From NCBI RefSeq assembly GCF_002591895.1, contig NZ_NISX01000016.1:52578-116577 (forward strand): 64,000 nt of DNA. The letters run 5' to 3'. The position numbers were made by a program, and so were the translations under genes. Below, in pieces: positions 41,125-49,433 of this stretch (the stretch's first letter is position 1; each line of letters opens with the position of its first letter). The notes beneath the pieces are model-generated. The model did not search any database. It worked only from the letters and a program-made list of their open reading frames with translations, and was not told the origin of the DNA. The DNA comes from Lacimicrobium alkaliphilum (GTDB lineage Bacteria > Pseudomonadota > Gammaproteobacteria > Enterobacterales > Alteromonadaceae).

Positions 41125-42684
41125 ATGCAATTAACGGTGCTGGATATCAGTGTTTTTTGCGTCTACGTGATGGGGCTGATTGGCCTTGCCTGGTGGGTGT
41201 CACGGGAAAAAGCAGGGCATGATAAAGATACTAATGACTACTTTCTGGCCGGTAAATCTCTGCCGTGGTGGGCCATTGGTGCATCCTTAATTGCCGCCAA
41301 CATTTCCGCGGAACAGATCATAGGCATGTCAGGCTCGGGTTACCAGATCGGTCTGGCCATCGCCTCTTATGAATGGATGGCAGCAATTACACTGATCATC
41401 GTCGCCAAGTACTTCTTACCTATTTTCCTGAAACGGCGCATTTATACCATGCCCCAGTTTCTCGAGCAGCGCTTTGATCACAGAGTCAGAACCCTGATGG
41501 CTATCTTCTGGCTGGGTGTATATGTGTTCGTTAATTTGACGGCCATTCTGTGGTTAGGCTCGCTGGCTATTTATACCATCACGGGGATCAATATGGTTGC
41601 CGCCATGCTCTTCCTGGCGCTTTTTTCCGTGGCCTACTCTCTCTATGGCGGCCTCAAAGCGGTAGCGCTGACTGACATTATTCAGGTGGTATTGCTGGTG
41701 GCCGGAGGCCTGTTCCTGACCTACACCGCGCTGAATCTTATTGGCGACGGGCAGGGTGCGCTGACAGGATTTACTGTGCTGACCAATCAGGTGCCGGCAA
41801 AGTTTGACATGATTTTATCCCAGGACAGCCCTCACTATGCTGACTTGCCGGGTCTGTCGGTATTGGTTGGCGGTCTGTGGGTAATGAACCTGTCGTACTG
41901 GGGCTTCAATCAATACATTATTCAGCGCGCTCTGGGCGCCCGCAGTCTGAAAGAGGGCCAAAAAGGTATTGTCTTTGCCGCGTTTTTAAAAGTTCTGATG
42001 CCGGTGATTGTGGTTTTGCCTGGCGTAGCGGCGGTGCTGTTGGTACCCGGGCTGGATCGCGCCGATCAGGCCTATCCCCAACTGATGACCCTGATGCCGG
42101 AGGGTTTAAAGGGACTGGTTTTTGCCGCTTTAGTGGCCGCCATCGTCTCGTCGGTAGCGTCTATGAGCAACAGTATCGCCACCATTTTTACCATGGACAT
42201 CTATCAGCACCGGGTGCCGGGCTGTTCACAACATCATTATGTGAAGGTGGGGCGTATTGTCAGTCTTATCGGACTAACCCTGGCGCTGCTGACAGCGAAG
42301 CCGTTACTGGGGCAATTTGACCAGGCCTTTCAGTATATTCAGGAGTTCACGGGTTTCTTTACCCCCGGTATTGTCGTGTTGTTTTTGTTGGGCATGTTCT
42401 GGCCGCGCGCCACCGCCAACGGCGCGCTAGCTGCAGCGCTGGGGTCCGCATTGATGTCTCTGGTGTTAAAGCTGGTTTGGCCAGCCTTACCTTTTATGGA
42501 CAGAGTGGGACTGGTGTTTGTGCTTTGCCTGATTACAGGTGTACTGGTTTCACTGAGAAACAAAACGCAGAACACTGATCTCAATGTTTCACACCCTGTC
42601 AGTTTTCACACCGGATCTGGTTTCAATCTCAGCGCTGTAGCGGTGTGCGTGCTCGTGGCGGCCTTTTATCTTACGTGGTGGTAA
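41125..42684 (+). CDS. Sodium:solute symporter (SSS family), probable galactose/sugar carrier
   Basis: The product (519 residues) has 13-14 transmembrane helices and SSS hallmarks: NDYFLAGKSLPWWAIGASLIAANISAEQIIGMSGSGY near the N-terminus, NQYIIQRALGARSLKEGQKG in the middle, and SSVASMSNSIATIFTMDIY late. Members of this branch couple sugar uptake across the inner membrane to sodium. Position directly upstream of galT and galK, and next to a secreted beta-galactosidase, points to galactose. It starts a three-gene operon. No clear copy of the shared operator lies upstream; only a weak partial match is seen. Confidence 0.9.
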   Translation: MQLTVLDISVFCVYVMGLIGLAWWVSREKAGHDKDTNDYFLAGKSLPWWAIGASLIAANISAEQIIGMSGSGYQIGLAIASYEWMAAITLIIVAKYFLPIFLKRRIYTMPQFLEQRFDHRVRTLMAIFWLGVYVFVNLTAILWLGSLAIYTITGINMVAAMLFLALFSVAYSLYGGLKAVALTDIIQVVLLVAGGLFLTYTALNLIGDGQGALTGFTVLTNQVPAKFDMILSQDSPHYADLPGLSVLVGGLWVMNLSYWGFNQYIIQRALGARSLKEGQKGIVFAAFLKVLMPVIVVLPGVAAVLLVPGLDRADQAYPQLMTLMPEGLKGLVFAALVAAIVSSVASMSNSIATIFTMDIYQHRVPGCSQHHYVKVGRIVSLIGLTLALLTAKPLLGQFDQAFQYIQEFTGFFTPGIVVLFLLGMFWPRATANGALAAALGSALMSLVLKLVWPALPFMDRVGLVFVLCLITGVLVSLRNKTQNTDLNVSHPVSFHTGSGFNLSAVAVCVLVAAFYLTWW

Positions 42685-42686
42685 TT

Positions 42687-43727
42687 ATGAAGAATTTCGA
42701 GTTTCCTCACCGGCGGCGAAATCCACTGAGCGGTGAATGGGTGTTAGTGTCGCCTCATCGAAACAACCGGCCCTGGAAGGGGGCGGTAGAACATCATTCA
42801 GACCCTGATTTACCCTCTTTTAAGCAGGACTGTCCGCTCTGCCCCAAAGTGGAAAGAGCCAATGGCGAGGCGAACCCGGACTACGCCAATACTTTTGTAT
42901 TTAACAATGATTTTGCGGCCTTGCTGCCTGACTCCGAGGAAATCACCAGCGCAGAAGACGATTTGATGCAGGCCGAATCAGCACAAGGCTGCGCCAGGGT
43001 TGTTTGTTTCTCTCCAAGGCACGATAAAACTCTGCCGGAGCTGACATTGCATGAGTTAACCCAGGTGGTTTCCACCTGGAAGAGTCAGTATCAGGAGCTG
43101 AGTCAGGATTATGCCTGTGTGCAGATTTTCGAGAATAAGGGTGAAATGATGGGATGCTCGCAGCCGCATCCGCACGGGCAGATATGGGCCCATCATCATC
43201 TTTCCACTGAAGTTGAGCGGGAGGATGTGCATCAGGCCGGATATTACCTGCAACACGGGCGCCCTCTGTTAGCCGACTACATTGAGCGGGAGCTTGATCA
43301 GCAGAGCAGGATTGTTGAGCAAAATGAAAACTGGCTGGCGGTTGTGCCGTTCTGGGCCGCCTGGCCTTTTGAGATATTACTGGTGGCCCGTGCTGAAGTC
43401 GCCGACTTTACCCAGCTCAATCAGGTACAAGAGCGTGACCTGGCAGCGATTCTGAAAAATATCACCACGCGCTATGACAACCTTTTCCGTTGTCGTTTTC
43501 CCTATTCTATGGGGTGGCACAACGCGCCTGCGACCGGTCAGGACAATCGTCACTGGCGATTGCATGCACATTTTTATCCTCCGCTATTACGTTCGGCCAC
43601 CATTAAAAAGCACATGGTGGGGTATGAAATGCTGGCTGAGAGTCAGCGCGATCTGAGTGCGGAGAAGGCCGCAGAGTTACTCCGTCAGGTTTCTCTGACC
43701 CATTATAAGGAAAAGCATGATGAATGA
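42687..43727 (+). CDS. galT: Galactose-1-phosphate uridylyltransferase
   Basis: A 346-residue HIT-superfamily enzyme. Its active-site motif GCSQPHPHGQIWA contains the HPH with the uridylylated histidine, and the N-terminus has HRRRNPLSGEWVLVSPHR and zinc-type cysteines (CPLC). It exchanges UMP between UDP-glucose and galactose-1-phosphate (Leloir pathway). ATG 42687 (MKNFEFPHRRR) is chosen over an in-frame start at 42645 inside the symporter gene. It overlaps galK by 11 bases. Confidence 0.95.
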   Translation: MKNFEFPHRRRNPLSGEWVLVSPHRNNRPWKGAVEHHSDPDLPSFKQDCPLCPKVERANGEANPDYANTFVFNNDFAALLPDSEEITSAEDDLMQAESAQGCARVVCFSPRHDKTLPELTLHELTQVVSTWKSQYQELSQDYACVQIFENKGEMMGCSQPHPHGQIWAHHHLSTEVEREDVHQAGYYLQHGRPLLADYIERELDQQSRIVEQNENWLAVVPFWAAWPFEILLVARAEVADFTQLNQVQERDLAAILKNITTRYDNLFRCRFPYSMGWHNAPATGQDNRHWRLHAHFYPPLLRSATIKKHMVGYEMLAESQRDLSAEKAAELLRQVSLTHYKEKHDE

Positions 43728-44883
43728 AGCCGGCGTAGAAAAAACGTTTTTTAATCATTATCACTGTTCTGCTCAGTGCATCACCAGTGCCCCGGGGCGC
43801 GTCAATCTCATCGGTGAATTTACCGACTTTAATGGTGGCTTTGTTTATCCGGTAGCGCTGCAATTTCGCACCTATGTGGCGTACAGGCTCAGAGCCGACG
43901 ATGAGGTTCGTGTTGTTTCACACAATTACCCTGATGAATCAGATCAGTTTCGCGTTGACGAGGTGCTTTCGTCAGGAGGTTGCCAGTGGGGCAATTATGT
44001 GCGGGCGGTGTTTGCCATCTTTCAGCGTAAAGGATATGCCTTACGTGGGATGGATTTGGCCATCGCCAGCAACGTGCCCCAGGGAGCAGGATTGTCGTCG
44101 TCGGCCGCGTTAGAAGTTGCGCTTGCCGGGGCGATCAATGAGGCGTTGTCATGTGGGCTCACGCCAGAACAGCTGGCGCTGATCAGCCAGCAGGCTGAAA
44201 ATGACTTTATGGATTGCCAATGCGGGATTATGGATCAGTTGGTGTCGGCAACAGGCAGAGCAGGTCAGGCGATTCTCATCGATTGTGCGGATCTCAGTAC
44301 CGGTTTCGCGCCCCTCCCAGAACAGCTTGCCTTGTTGGTTATCAATTCCAATGTCCCCCGTAAGCTGGTGGATAGTGCTTACAACCAAAGGCGTCAGGAT
44401 TGTGAAGAAGCAGCACGCATTATCGGACTGAATTCACTGCGAGATGCCACTTTGTCCATACTGCAACAGTACAGGTCGTCATTGACAGATAACCAGTTTG
44501 CCCGGGCCAGGCATGTGATCAGTGAAAATCATCGAGTGATTGATTTCCATAGTGCTCTCAAAGATGGCGATATTCAGCAAATGAGTGAATTGATGCGAGC
44601 GTCTCATCAATCTTTACGTCAGGATTTTGAAGTGACAGTGCCTGCAACAGACGGCTTAGTGTCTATTTGTGACGATCTGCTTGGCAATACCGGTGCCGCG
44701 CGTATGACCGGCGGCGGCTTTGGAGGCGCAATCGTCTGTTTGTGCCCGCATCAGCGAGTGGATGAGCTTTGTCAGCGCATCGGGCGAGCCTATCCGGAAC
44801 AGTTTGGTTTACAGGCTGATATCTACATGGCGCAAGCGGGCAACGGATTACAGGTGAAATCCTTAGACGTGATGTCAGTATAA
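43717..44883 (+). CDS. galK: Galactokinase
   Basis: A 388-residue GHMP kinase with APGRVNLIGEFTDFNGG (residues 25-41), the ATP-binding VPQGAGLSSSAALEVA and the C-terminal RMTGGGFGGAIVCL. It phosphorylates galactose at C1. In the galactokinase signature GEHTDYN the histidine, which lies at the sugar-binding site, is replaced by phenylalanine (F35) here, and the tyrosine by phenylalanine. The protein is otherwise ordinary in length. It could accept a modified galactose, or the change may be neutral. Confidence 0.93.
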   Translation: MMNEAGVEKTFFNHYHCSAQCITSAPGRVNLIGEFTDFNGGFVYPVALQFRTYVAYRLRADDEVRVVSHNYPDESDQFRVDEVLSSGGCQWGNYVRAVFAIFQRKGYALRGMDLAIASNVPQGAGLSSSAALEVALAGAINEALSCGLTPEQLALISQQAENDFMDCQCGIMDQLVSATGRAGQAILIDCADLSTGFAPLPEQLALLVINSNVPRKLVDSAYNQRRQDCEEAARIIGLNSLRDATLSILQQYRSSLTDNQFARARHVISENHRVIDFHSALKDGDIQQMSELMRASHQSLRQDFEVTVPATDGLVSICDDLLGNTGAARMTGGGFGGAIVCLCPHQRVDELCQRIGRAYPEQFGLQADIYMAQAGNGLQVKSLDVMSV

Positions 44884-44898
44884 ATCGGTAATAGGTTC

Positions 44899-44926
44899 TT
44901 GACACAAATTTAACAGATGTTATGTT
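44899..44926 (+). promoter_or_regulatory. Promoter of the kduD operon
   Basis: TTGACA (44899-44904), a 16-base spacer and TATGTT (44921-44926). The -10 hexamer is inside the extended operator palindrome at 44921-44946. Confidence 0.55.
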
Positions 44927-44946
44927 GTATGAAGACATACAACATA
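44921..44946. promoter_or_regulatory. Operator copy D, before kduD (perfect extended palindrome)
   Basis: The core TTGTATGAAGACATACAA (44925-44942) is extended to 11-base arms, TATGTTGTATG and CATACAACATA, around AAGA. It is the most symmetrical of the five copies and overlaps the -10 element. kduD starts at 44982. Confidence 0.8.
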
Positions 44947-44981
44947 AGTCATATTAGACTAACAGGTAATGAGGCTTAAGC

Positions 44982-45755
44982 ATGATGAGCCAGATAGAGA
45001 ATACATTTTCTTTAGCAGGTAAGACGGCGCTGGTCACCGGGGCCAGCCGTGGATTGGGGCAGGCCATGGCAATTGGTCTGGCCAAAGCAGGCGCAATAGT
45101 GATTTGCTCCAGCTCTAAACAAGGCGGTTGCAATGCAACCCGAGGCGCAATCACTGAAATCAATGGCCAGAGCCATGAATTAGTGGCTGATTTAAGTCAG
45201 CCTGAACAGGTCTGCGCAATGGCTGAGAAGGCTTTGGGTATAACCGGTCAGGTCGATGTGCTTATCAATAATGGCGGCACCATCGCACGCAGCCCGGCAG
45301 TGGACTATCCCTTTGAAGACTGGAAACAGGTGATGGATGTGAATATCGATGCGCCTTTTCTGCTGAGTCAGATTATCGGTAAAAGAATGGTCGAACGCGG
45401 CCAGGGCAAGATTATTAATATTGCCTCCATGCTGTCTTATACCGGTGGTATTACGGTGCCTGCCTATGCAGCCAGCAAGCACGCCATTGTAGGCCTGACA
45501 AAGGCGCTGGCGAACGAATGGGCGAGTGCCAATGTGCAGGTGAATGCGATTGCTCCGGGGTATTTCCGCACTGACAATACAGCCGCCTTGCAGGCTGATC
45601 AGGAGCGTAATAAGGAAATTGAAAAGCGCATCCCGGCCGGGCGCTGGGGGGAACCGGAGCAGCTAAGCGGTGCGGCCGTATTTTTAGCCTCCCGGGGTAG
45701 TGACTATATCAATGGCCATGTATTAGCTGTCGATGGCGGCTGGCTGGCACGCTAG
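44982..45755 (+). CDS. kduD: 2-dehydro-3-deoxy-D-gluconate 5-dehydrogenase
   Basis: A 257-residue SDR with TGASRGLG (near residue 20), NNGG, the catalytic YAASK and the C-terminal INGHVLAVDGGWLAR typical of KduD. It reduces 2,5-diketo-3-deoxygluconate to KDG with NAD(P)H. GAGG precedes the double ATG at 44982/44985. It heads an operon with kduI, the TRAP genes and GH88, under operator D. Confidence 0.92.
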   Translation: MMSQIENTFSLAGKTALVTGASRGLGQAMAIGLAKAGAIVICSSSKQGGCNATRGAITEINGQSHELVADLSQPEQVCAMAEKALGITGQVDVLINNGGTIARSPAVDYPFEDWKQVMDVNIDAPFLLSQIIGKRMVERGQGKIINIASMLSYTGGITVPAYAASKHAIVGLTKALANEWASANVQVNAIAPGYFRTDNTAALQADQERNKEIEKRIPAGRWGEPEQLSGAAVFLASRGSDYINGHVLAVDGGWLAR

Positions 45756-45777
45756 AATCAATCAGGAGACCATCATC

Positions 45778-46617
45778 ATGGTAGATTATGAAGTAATGTA
45801 TGCGGTCGGGCATAATGAGTTTAAGAGCTTTGGTACAGAGCAGATTCGTGAGAACTTTCTGCTCTCCGAGTTGTTTGTTGAAGACAGAATTAAACTGGTT
45901 TACACCCATTATGACCGCTTTATCGTCGGCGCGGCGGTACCGGTAAAAGGGGTGTTAGAGCTGGAGAGTATTGACCCCCTGAAAGCCCCCTATTTTCTTG
46001 CCCGCAGGGAACTGGGTATGATCAATGTCGGTGGTGCGGGCCGTGTAACAGTGGATGGTCAGATATATGAAATCGGGCACAAAGAAGCACTCTATGTCGG
46101 TGCGGGTAACGAAAAAGTGTCGTTTGAGAGCGCCGATGAAACCCATCCTGCACAGTTTTATCTGAACTCTGCTCCGGCCCATGCGCAGTATCCGGTAAAA
46201 AAGGTTGGCCGTGATCAGGCTAAGGTGTTGGAACTGGGCTCGAAAGAGACGTGTAATGAGCGGGTTATTAATCAGATGATTATCAATGGTGTGGTGGAAA
46301 CCTGCCAACTGCAGATGGGGATGACATGCCTGCAGCCGGGCAGTATCTGGAATACCATGCCCGTGCATCAGCATGATCGCCGCATGGAGACCTATCTGTA
46401 TATTGATGTCCCGGAAGATCAGGCGGTCTGCCACTTTATGGGGGAGCCCAAAGAAACCCGCCATATCTGGATGGCCAACAAACAAGCTGTGGTTTCTCCT
46501 TCCTGGTCCATCCATAGTGGTGCCGGTACCGCCAACTATACCTTTATCTGGGGCATGGCGGGAGAAAACCTGGATTATGATGATATGGACAAATACGGCC
46601 CTGCAGAGATACGTTAA
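45778..46617 (+). CDS. kduI: 5-keto-4-deoxyuronate isomerase
   Basis: A 279-residue cupin-type isomerase, the same size as the E. coli enzyme. Zinc-ligand histidines are in MPVHQHDRRMETYLY, and the N-terminus is VMYAVGHNEFKSFGTEQIRENF. It converts 5-keto-4-deoxyuronate (the open form of the unsaturated uronate released by GH88/GH105) to 2,5-diketo-3-deoxygluconate. AGGAG at 45764-45768 selects ATG 45778 over the upstream in-frame start at 45733. Confidence 0.94.
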   Translation: MVDYEVMYAVGHNEFKSFGTEQIRENFLLSELFVEDRIKLVYTHYDRFIVGAAVPVKGVLELESIDPLKAPYFLARRELGMINVGGAGRVTVDGQIYEIGHKEALYVGAGNEKVSFESADETHPAQFYLNSAPAHAQYPVKKVGRDQAKVLELGSKETCNERVINQMIINGVVETCQLQMGMTCLQPGSIWNTMPVHQHDRRMETYLYIDVPEDQAVCHFMGEPKETRHIWMANKQAVVSPSWSIHSGAGTANYTFIWGMAGENLDYDDMDKYGPAEIR

Positions 46618-46658
46618 CCGTTCGTTAATATTCTAATGCCAGATCCGGGGAAACAACC

Positions 46659-47642
46659 ATGTATCGACTGAAGCCATTTTTATTCGGCATTGTCTTGCTG
46701 GCCTTAGTGGCCTGTGACGCACAGGATACCCCCCGGATAATAAGGGTGGGACATACTCTGGATACCAGTCACTCTGTTCATCTGGCGCTGGAGCATATGG
46801 CCGGGCAACTGGCAGACTACTCTGACGGGAAGATGCAGATCAAGCTGTACCCCAATGGTCAGCTTGGTTCAGAACGGGCCATGGTGGAGCTGTTACAGAT
46901 CGGCAGTCTTTCAATGACCAAAGTGTCGGCGGCTTCACTGGAAGGCTTTGTGCCACAGATGAAAGTCTTTGGTGTGCCTTATTTGTTCCGCTCAGACCAG
47001 CACAGGTGGCAGGTACTTGAATCATCAATTGGCCAGGATATTCTGAACGCAACCCGCTCAGCCAGATTTACCGGCATGGCCTATATGGATGCCGGCAGCC
47101 GCAGTTTCTATATGACCCAGGACCCGGTTAACCGTCCGGCTGATGTTAAAGGCAAGAAGATAAGGGTAATGAATAGTCCCATGGCGGTGCAACTTATCGA
47201 TGCCATGCAAGGGGCGGCAACACCGCTGGGTTGGGGGGAGCTGTATGCCGCGCTGCAGCAGGGTGTGGTTGATGGGGCAGAAAATAATCCGCCGAGTTAT
47301 TACTCTTCCAGGCACTATGAAATAGCCGGGTATTACACCCTCAACGAGCATGCCTCCATTCCTGATGTCATCATTGCCAGCAATCATGTGCTTAATAGTC
47401 TGTCGAAACAGGAAAATGAATGGTTGCGGCGGGCTATGAAGGACGCAGTTAATAAACAGCGGCAGCTCTGGAACGAAGCGGAACAGCAGGCCCTGATGAA
47501 ACTGGCGCGGGCGGGAGTCAGTATCAGTCGGCCAGATAAAACCCCCTTTTATCAGGCCGTAGAGCCCTTGCATCAGCAACTGAGTGAGACAAACCTCGGC
47601 CCTCTTATTAAGCGCATAAAGGCCATGAGAGGTGAGGAATGA
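46659..47642 (+). CDS. TRAP transporter substrate-binding protein (DctP family), lipoprotein
   Basis: The product (327 residues) has a lipobox (LVAC, Cys19) followed by Asp, the classical signal for keeping a lipoprotein in the inner membrane. Most DctP proteins are soluble in the periplasm. Family features are IIRVGHTLDTSHSVH, YPNGQLGSERAMVELLQIG and KKIRVMNSPM, with the conserved arginine that binds the ligand carboxylate, and LNEHASIPDVIIAS. Association with kduD/kduI suggests uptake of 4-deoxy-5-keto-uronate or another uronic acid. It overlaps the small permease gene by 4 bases. Confidence 0.9.
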   Translation: MYRLKPFLFGIVLLALVACDAQDTPRIIRVGHTLDTSHSVHLALEHMAGQLADYSDGKMQIKLYPNGQLGSERAMVELLQIGSLSMTKVSAASLEGFVPQMKVFGVPYLFRSDQHRWQVLESSIGQDILNATRSARFTGMAYMDAGSRSFYMTQDPVNRPADVKGKKIRVMNSPMAVQLIDAMQGAATPLGWGELYAALQQGVVDGAENNPPSYYSSRHYEIAGYYTLNEHASIPDVIIASNHVLNSLSKQENEWLRRAMKDAVNKQRQLWNEAEQQALMKLARAGVSISRPDKTPFYQAVEPLHQQLSETNLGPLIKRIKAMRGEE

Positions 47643-48115
47643 TACCGCTGTTAGTATGGCTGGATAAAGCTTTAAGCCGGTTACTGGTAATGCTGGTGGC
47701 GGCGATTGTGATCTGTGTCTGCTGGCAGGTGCTGTCACGTTACGTTACCCATACACCCAGTGCTTACACGGAGGAAATTGCCCGGTTTTTGCTGATATGG
47801 TCAGGTATTCTGGGGGCGGCCTATGCTTATCGGACCGGAGCACATTTAGGACTGGATCTGCTGGTTAATCAGTTCTCAACGCTTTGGCGCCGGCGCATAG
47901 AAATGTTGGTTCATATACTGGTGCTGATGTTTTCGCTGTTAGTGATGGTGGTTGGCGGCATTTGTTTAATGGCACTGGCCATCGATCCCGGTCAGTATTC
48001 TTCAGCAATGGAAATCAACATGGCCTGGGTCTATGCCGTCCTGCCATTATCGGGCAGTTTGATGGCGGTTTATGCGCTGGCGGCATTATTTACCCCGTTT
48101 GAGGAGGATCAGTAA
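47639..48115 (+). CDS. TRAP transporter small permease (DctQ family)
   Basis: A 158-residue, four-helix membrane protein with the DctQ segments YTEEIARFLLIWSGILGAAYAYRTGAHLGLDLL and MAWVYAVLPLSGSLMAVYAL. It pairs with the large DctM permease to form the sodium-driven carrier. It overlaps the genes on either side by 4 bases and 1 base. Confidence 0.92.
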   Translation: MIPLLVWLDKALSRLLVMLVAAIVICVCWQVLSRYVTHTPSAYTEEIARFLLIWSGILGAAYAYRTGAHLGLDLLVNQFSTLWRRRIEMLVHILVLMFSLLVMVVGGICLMALAIDPGQYSSAMEINMAWVYAVLPLSGSLMAVYALAALFTPFEEDQ

Positions 48116-49419
48116 TGGAATATAGTGGCTTAATACTGCTTGGTGTTTTTTTGCTGTTACTGGTTCTGCATGTACCTATTTCTTTCAGCATAGGTCTGGC
48201 GACGCTGGTAACCATGTTACTGAGCATTGATTTTATGCCCGCGCTGACAACGCTGGCCCAGCGGATGGTCGACGGGCTGAACAGTTTTGCCCTGTTGGCG
48301 ATTCCGTTTTTCGTATTATCCGGCGTGATTATGGGGCGCGGTGGCATTGCCAGGCGACTGATTGACTTTGCCATGGCATATATCGGCATGCTGCCAGGCG
48401 GGCTGGCCCTGGTCAATGTGGCGGCCTGTACCTTGTTTGGCGGGATTTCGGGCTCTGCTGTGGCCACCACCAGTGCCATAGGCAGCTTTATGATCCCGGA
48501 AATGGAGAAAAAAGGTTACGACCGGCATTTTGCCACTGCTGTGACCACTGCCTCAGCAACAACAGGTATGGTGATACCGCCAAGTAATATTCTGATTATC
48601 TTTGCCATTGCCAGTGGCGGCGTATCCATCTCGGCCCTTTTCGTGGCCGGATATTTACCCGGGATTCTGGTGTCTCTGGCGCTGATGACAGTTTGTGCCA
48701 TTTTCGCTAAAACCAGAGGGTATCCAGTAATTGCTGCTTTACCCATATCAGAGGTGGTCAAGCGAACCTGGTCTGCCTTACCGGCTTTGGTCCTCATTGT
48801 ACTGGTGATGGGCGGGATCATTTCCGGTATCTTCACCGCTACCGAGGCGGGGGCGATAGCCGTAGTTTATTCCCTGATCCTGGCGATGGGCGTGTACCGG
48901 CAAATCGGTCGACAGGAATTATCTTCGGTATTGCTTAAAACCGCAGAAGTCACATCAATCGTGATGATGTTGATTGCGGTGTCTTCGGCGATGTCATGGA
49001 TTCTGGCCTATGAGAATATTCCTGAGGTCATCACACAAGTGCTGCTGGGGATCAGTGACAATCCGATTATTATCCTGTTGATTATTAATCTGATGTTGTT
49101 GTTTGTCGGCGCATTTATGGACATGACCCCGGCGGTGCTGATTTTCACCCCTATTCTGCTACCCGTGGCTGAAAGCCTGGGGATGACCCCATTGCACTTT
49201 GGCATCATGCTGGTAATGAACCTGTCAATTGGCCTGTGTTCTCCTCCTGTCGGTTCGGTGTTGTTTGTGGGGTGCTCTGTAGGTAAAACCAGTATTGCTA
49301 AAGTGATTCCCCCTTTGCTGCCACTCTATGCGGCGATGTTCTTTGTGTTAATGATAGTTACCTACGTTCCTGGTGTGAGCGAATGGTTGCCGACAATGGC
49401 CGGATTGTATAATCAGTAA
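48115..49419 (+). CDS. TRAP transporter large permease (DctM family)
   Basis: A 434-residue protein with about 12 helices. DctM motifs are FALLAIPFFVLSGVIMGRGG, NVAACTLFGGISGSAVATTSAIG, TASATTGMVIPPSNI and, near the C-terminus, NLSIGLCSPPVGSVLFVGC. It is the main transport subunit. The GH88 gene follows after 14 bases, so the hydrolase and its product's carrier are expressed together. Confidence 0.94.
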   Translation: MEYSGLILLGVFLLLLVLHVPISFSIGLATLVTMLLSIDFMPALTTLAQRMVDGLNSFALLAIPFFVLSGVIMGRGGIARRLIDFAMAYIGMLPGGLALVNVAACTLFGGISGSAVATTSAIGSFMIPEMEKKGYDRHFATAVTTASATTGMVIPPSNILIIFAIASGGVSISALFVAGYLPGILVSLALMTVCAIFAKTRGYPVIAALPISEVVKRTWSALPALVLIVLVMGGIISGIFTATEAGAIAVVYSLILAMGVYRQIGRQELSSVLLKTAEVTSIVMMLIAVSSAMSWILAYENIPEVITQVLLGISDNPIIILLIINLMLLFVGAFMDMTPAVLIFTPILLPVAESLGMTPLHFGIMLVMNLSIGLCSPPVGSVLFVGCSVGKTSIAKVIPPLLPLYAAMFFVLMIVTYVPGVSEWLPTMAGLYNQ

Positions 49420-49433
49420 AATCGGAGTTATCC

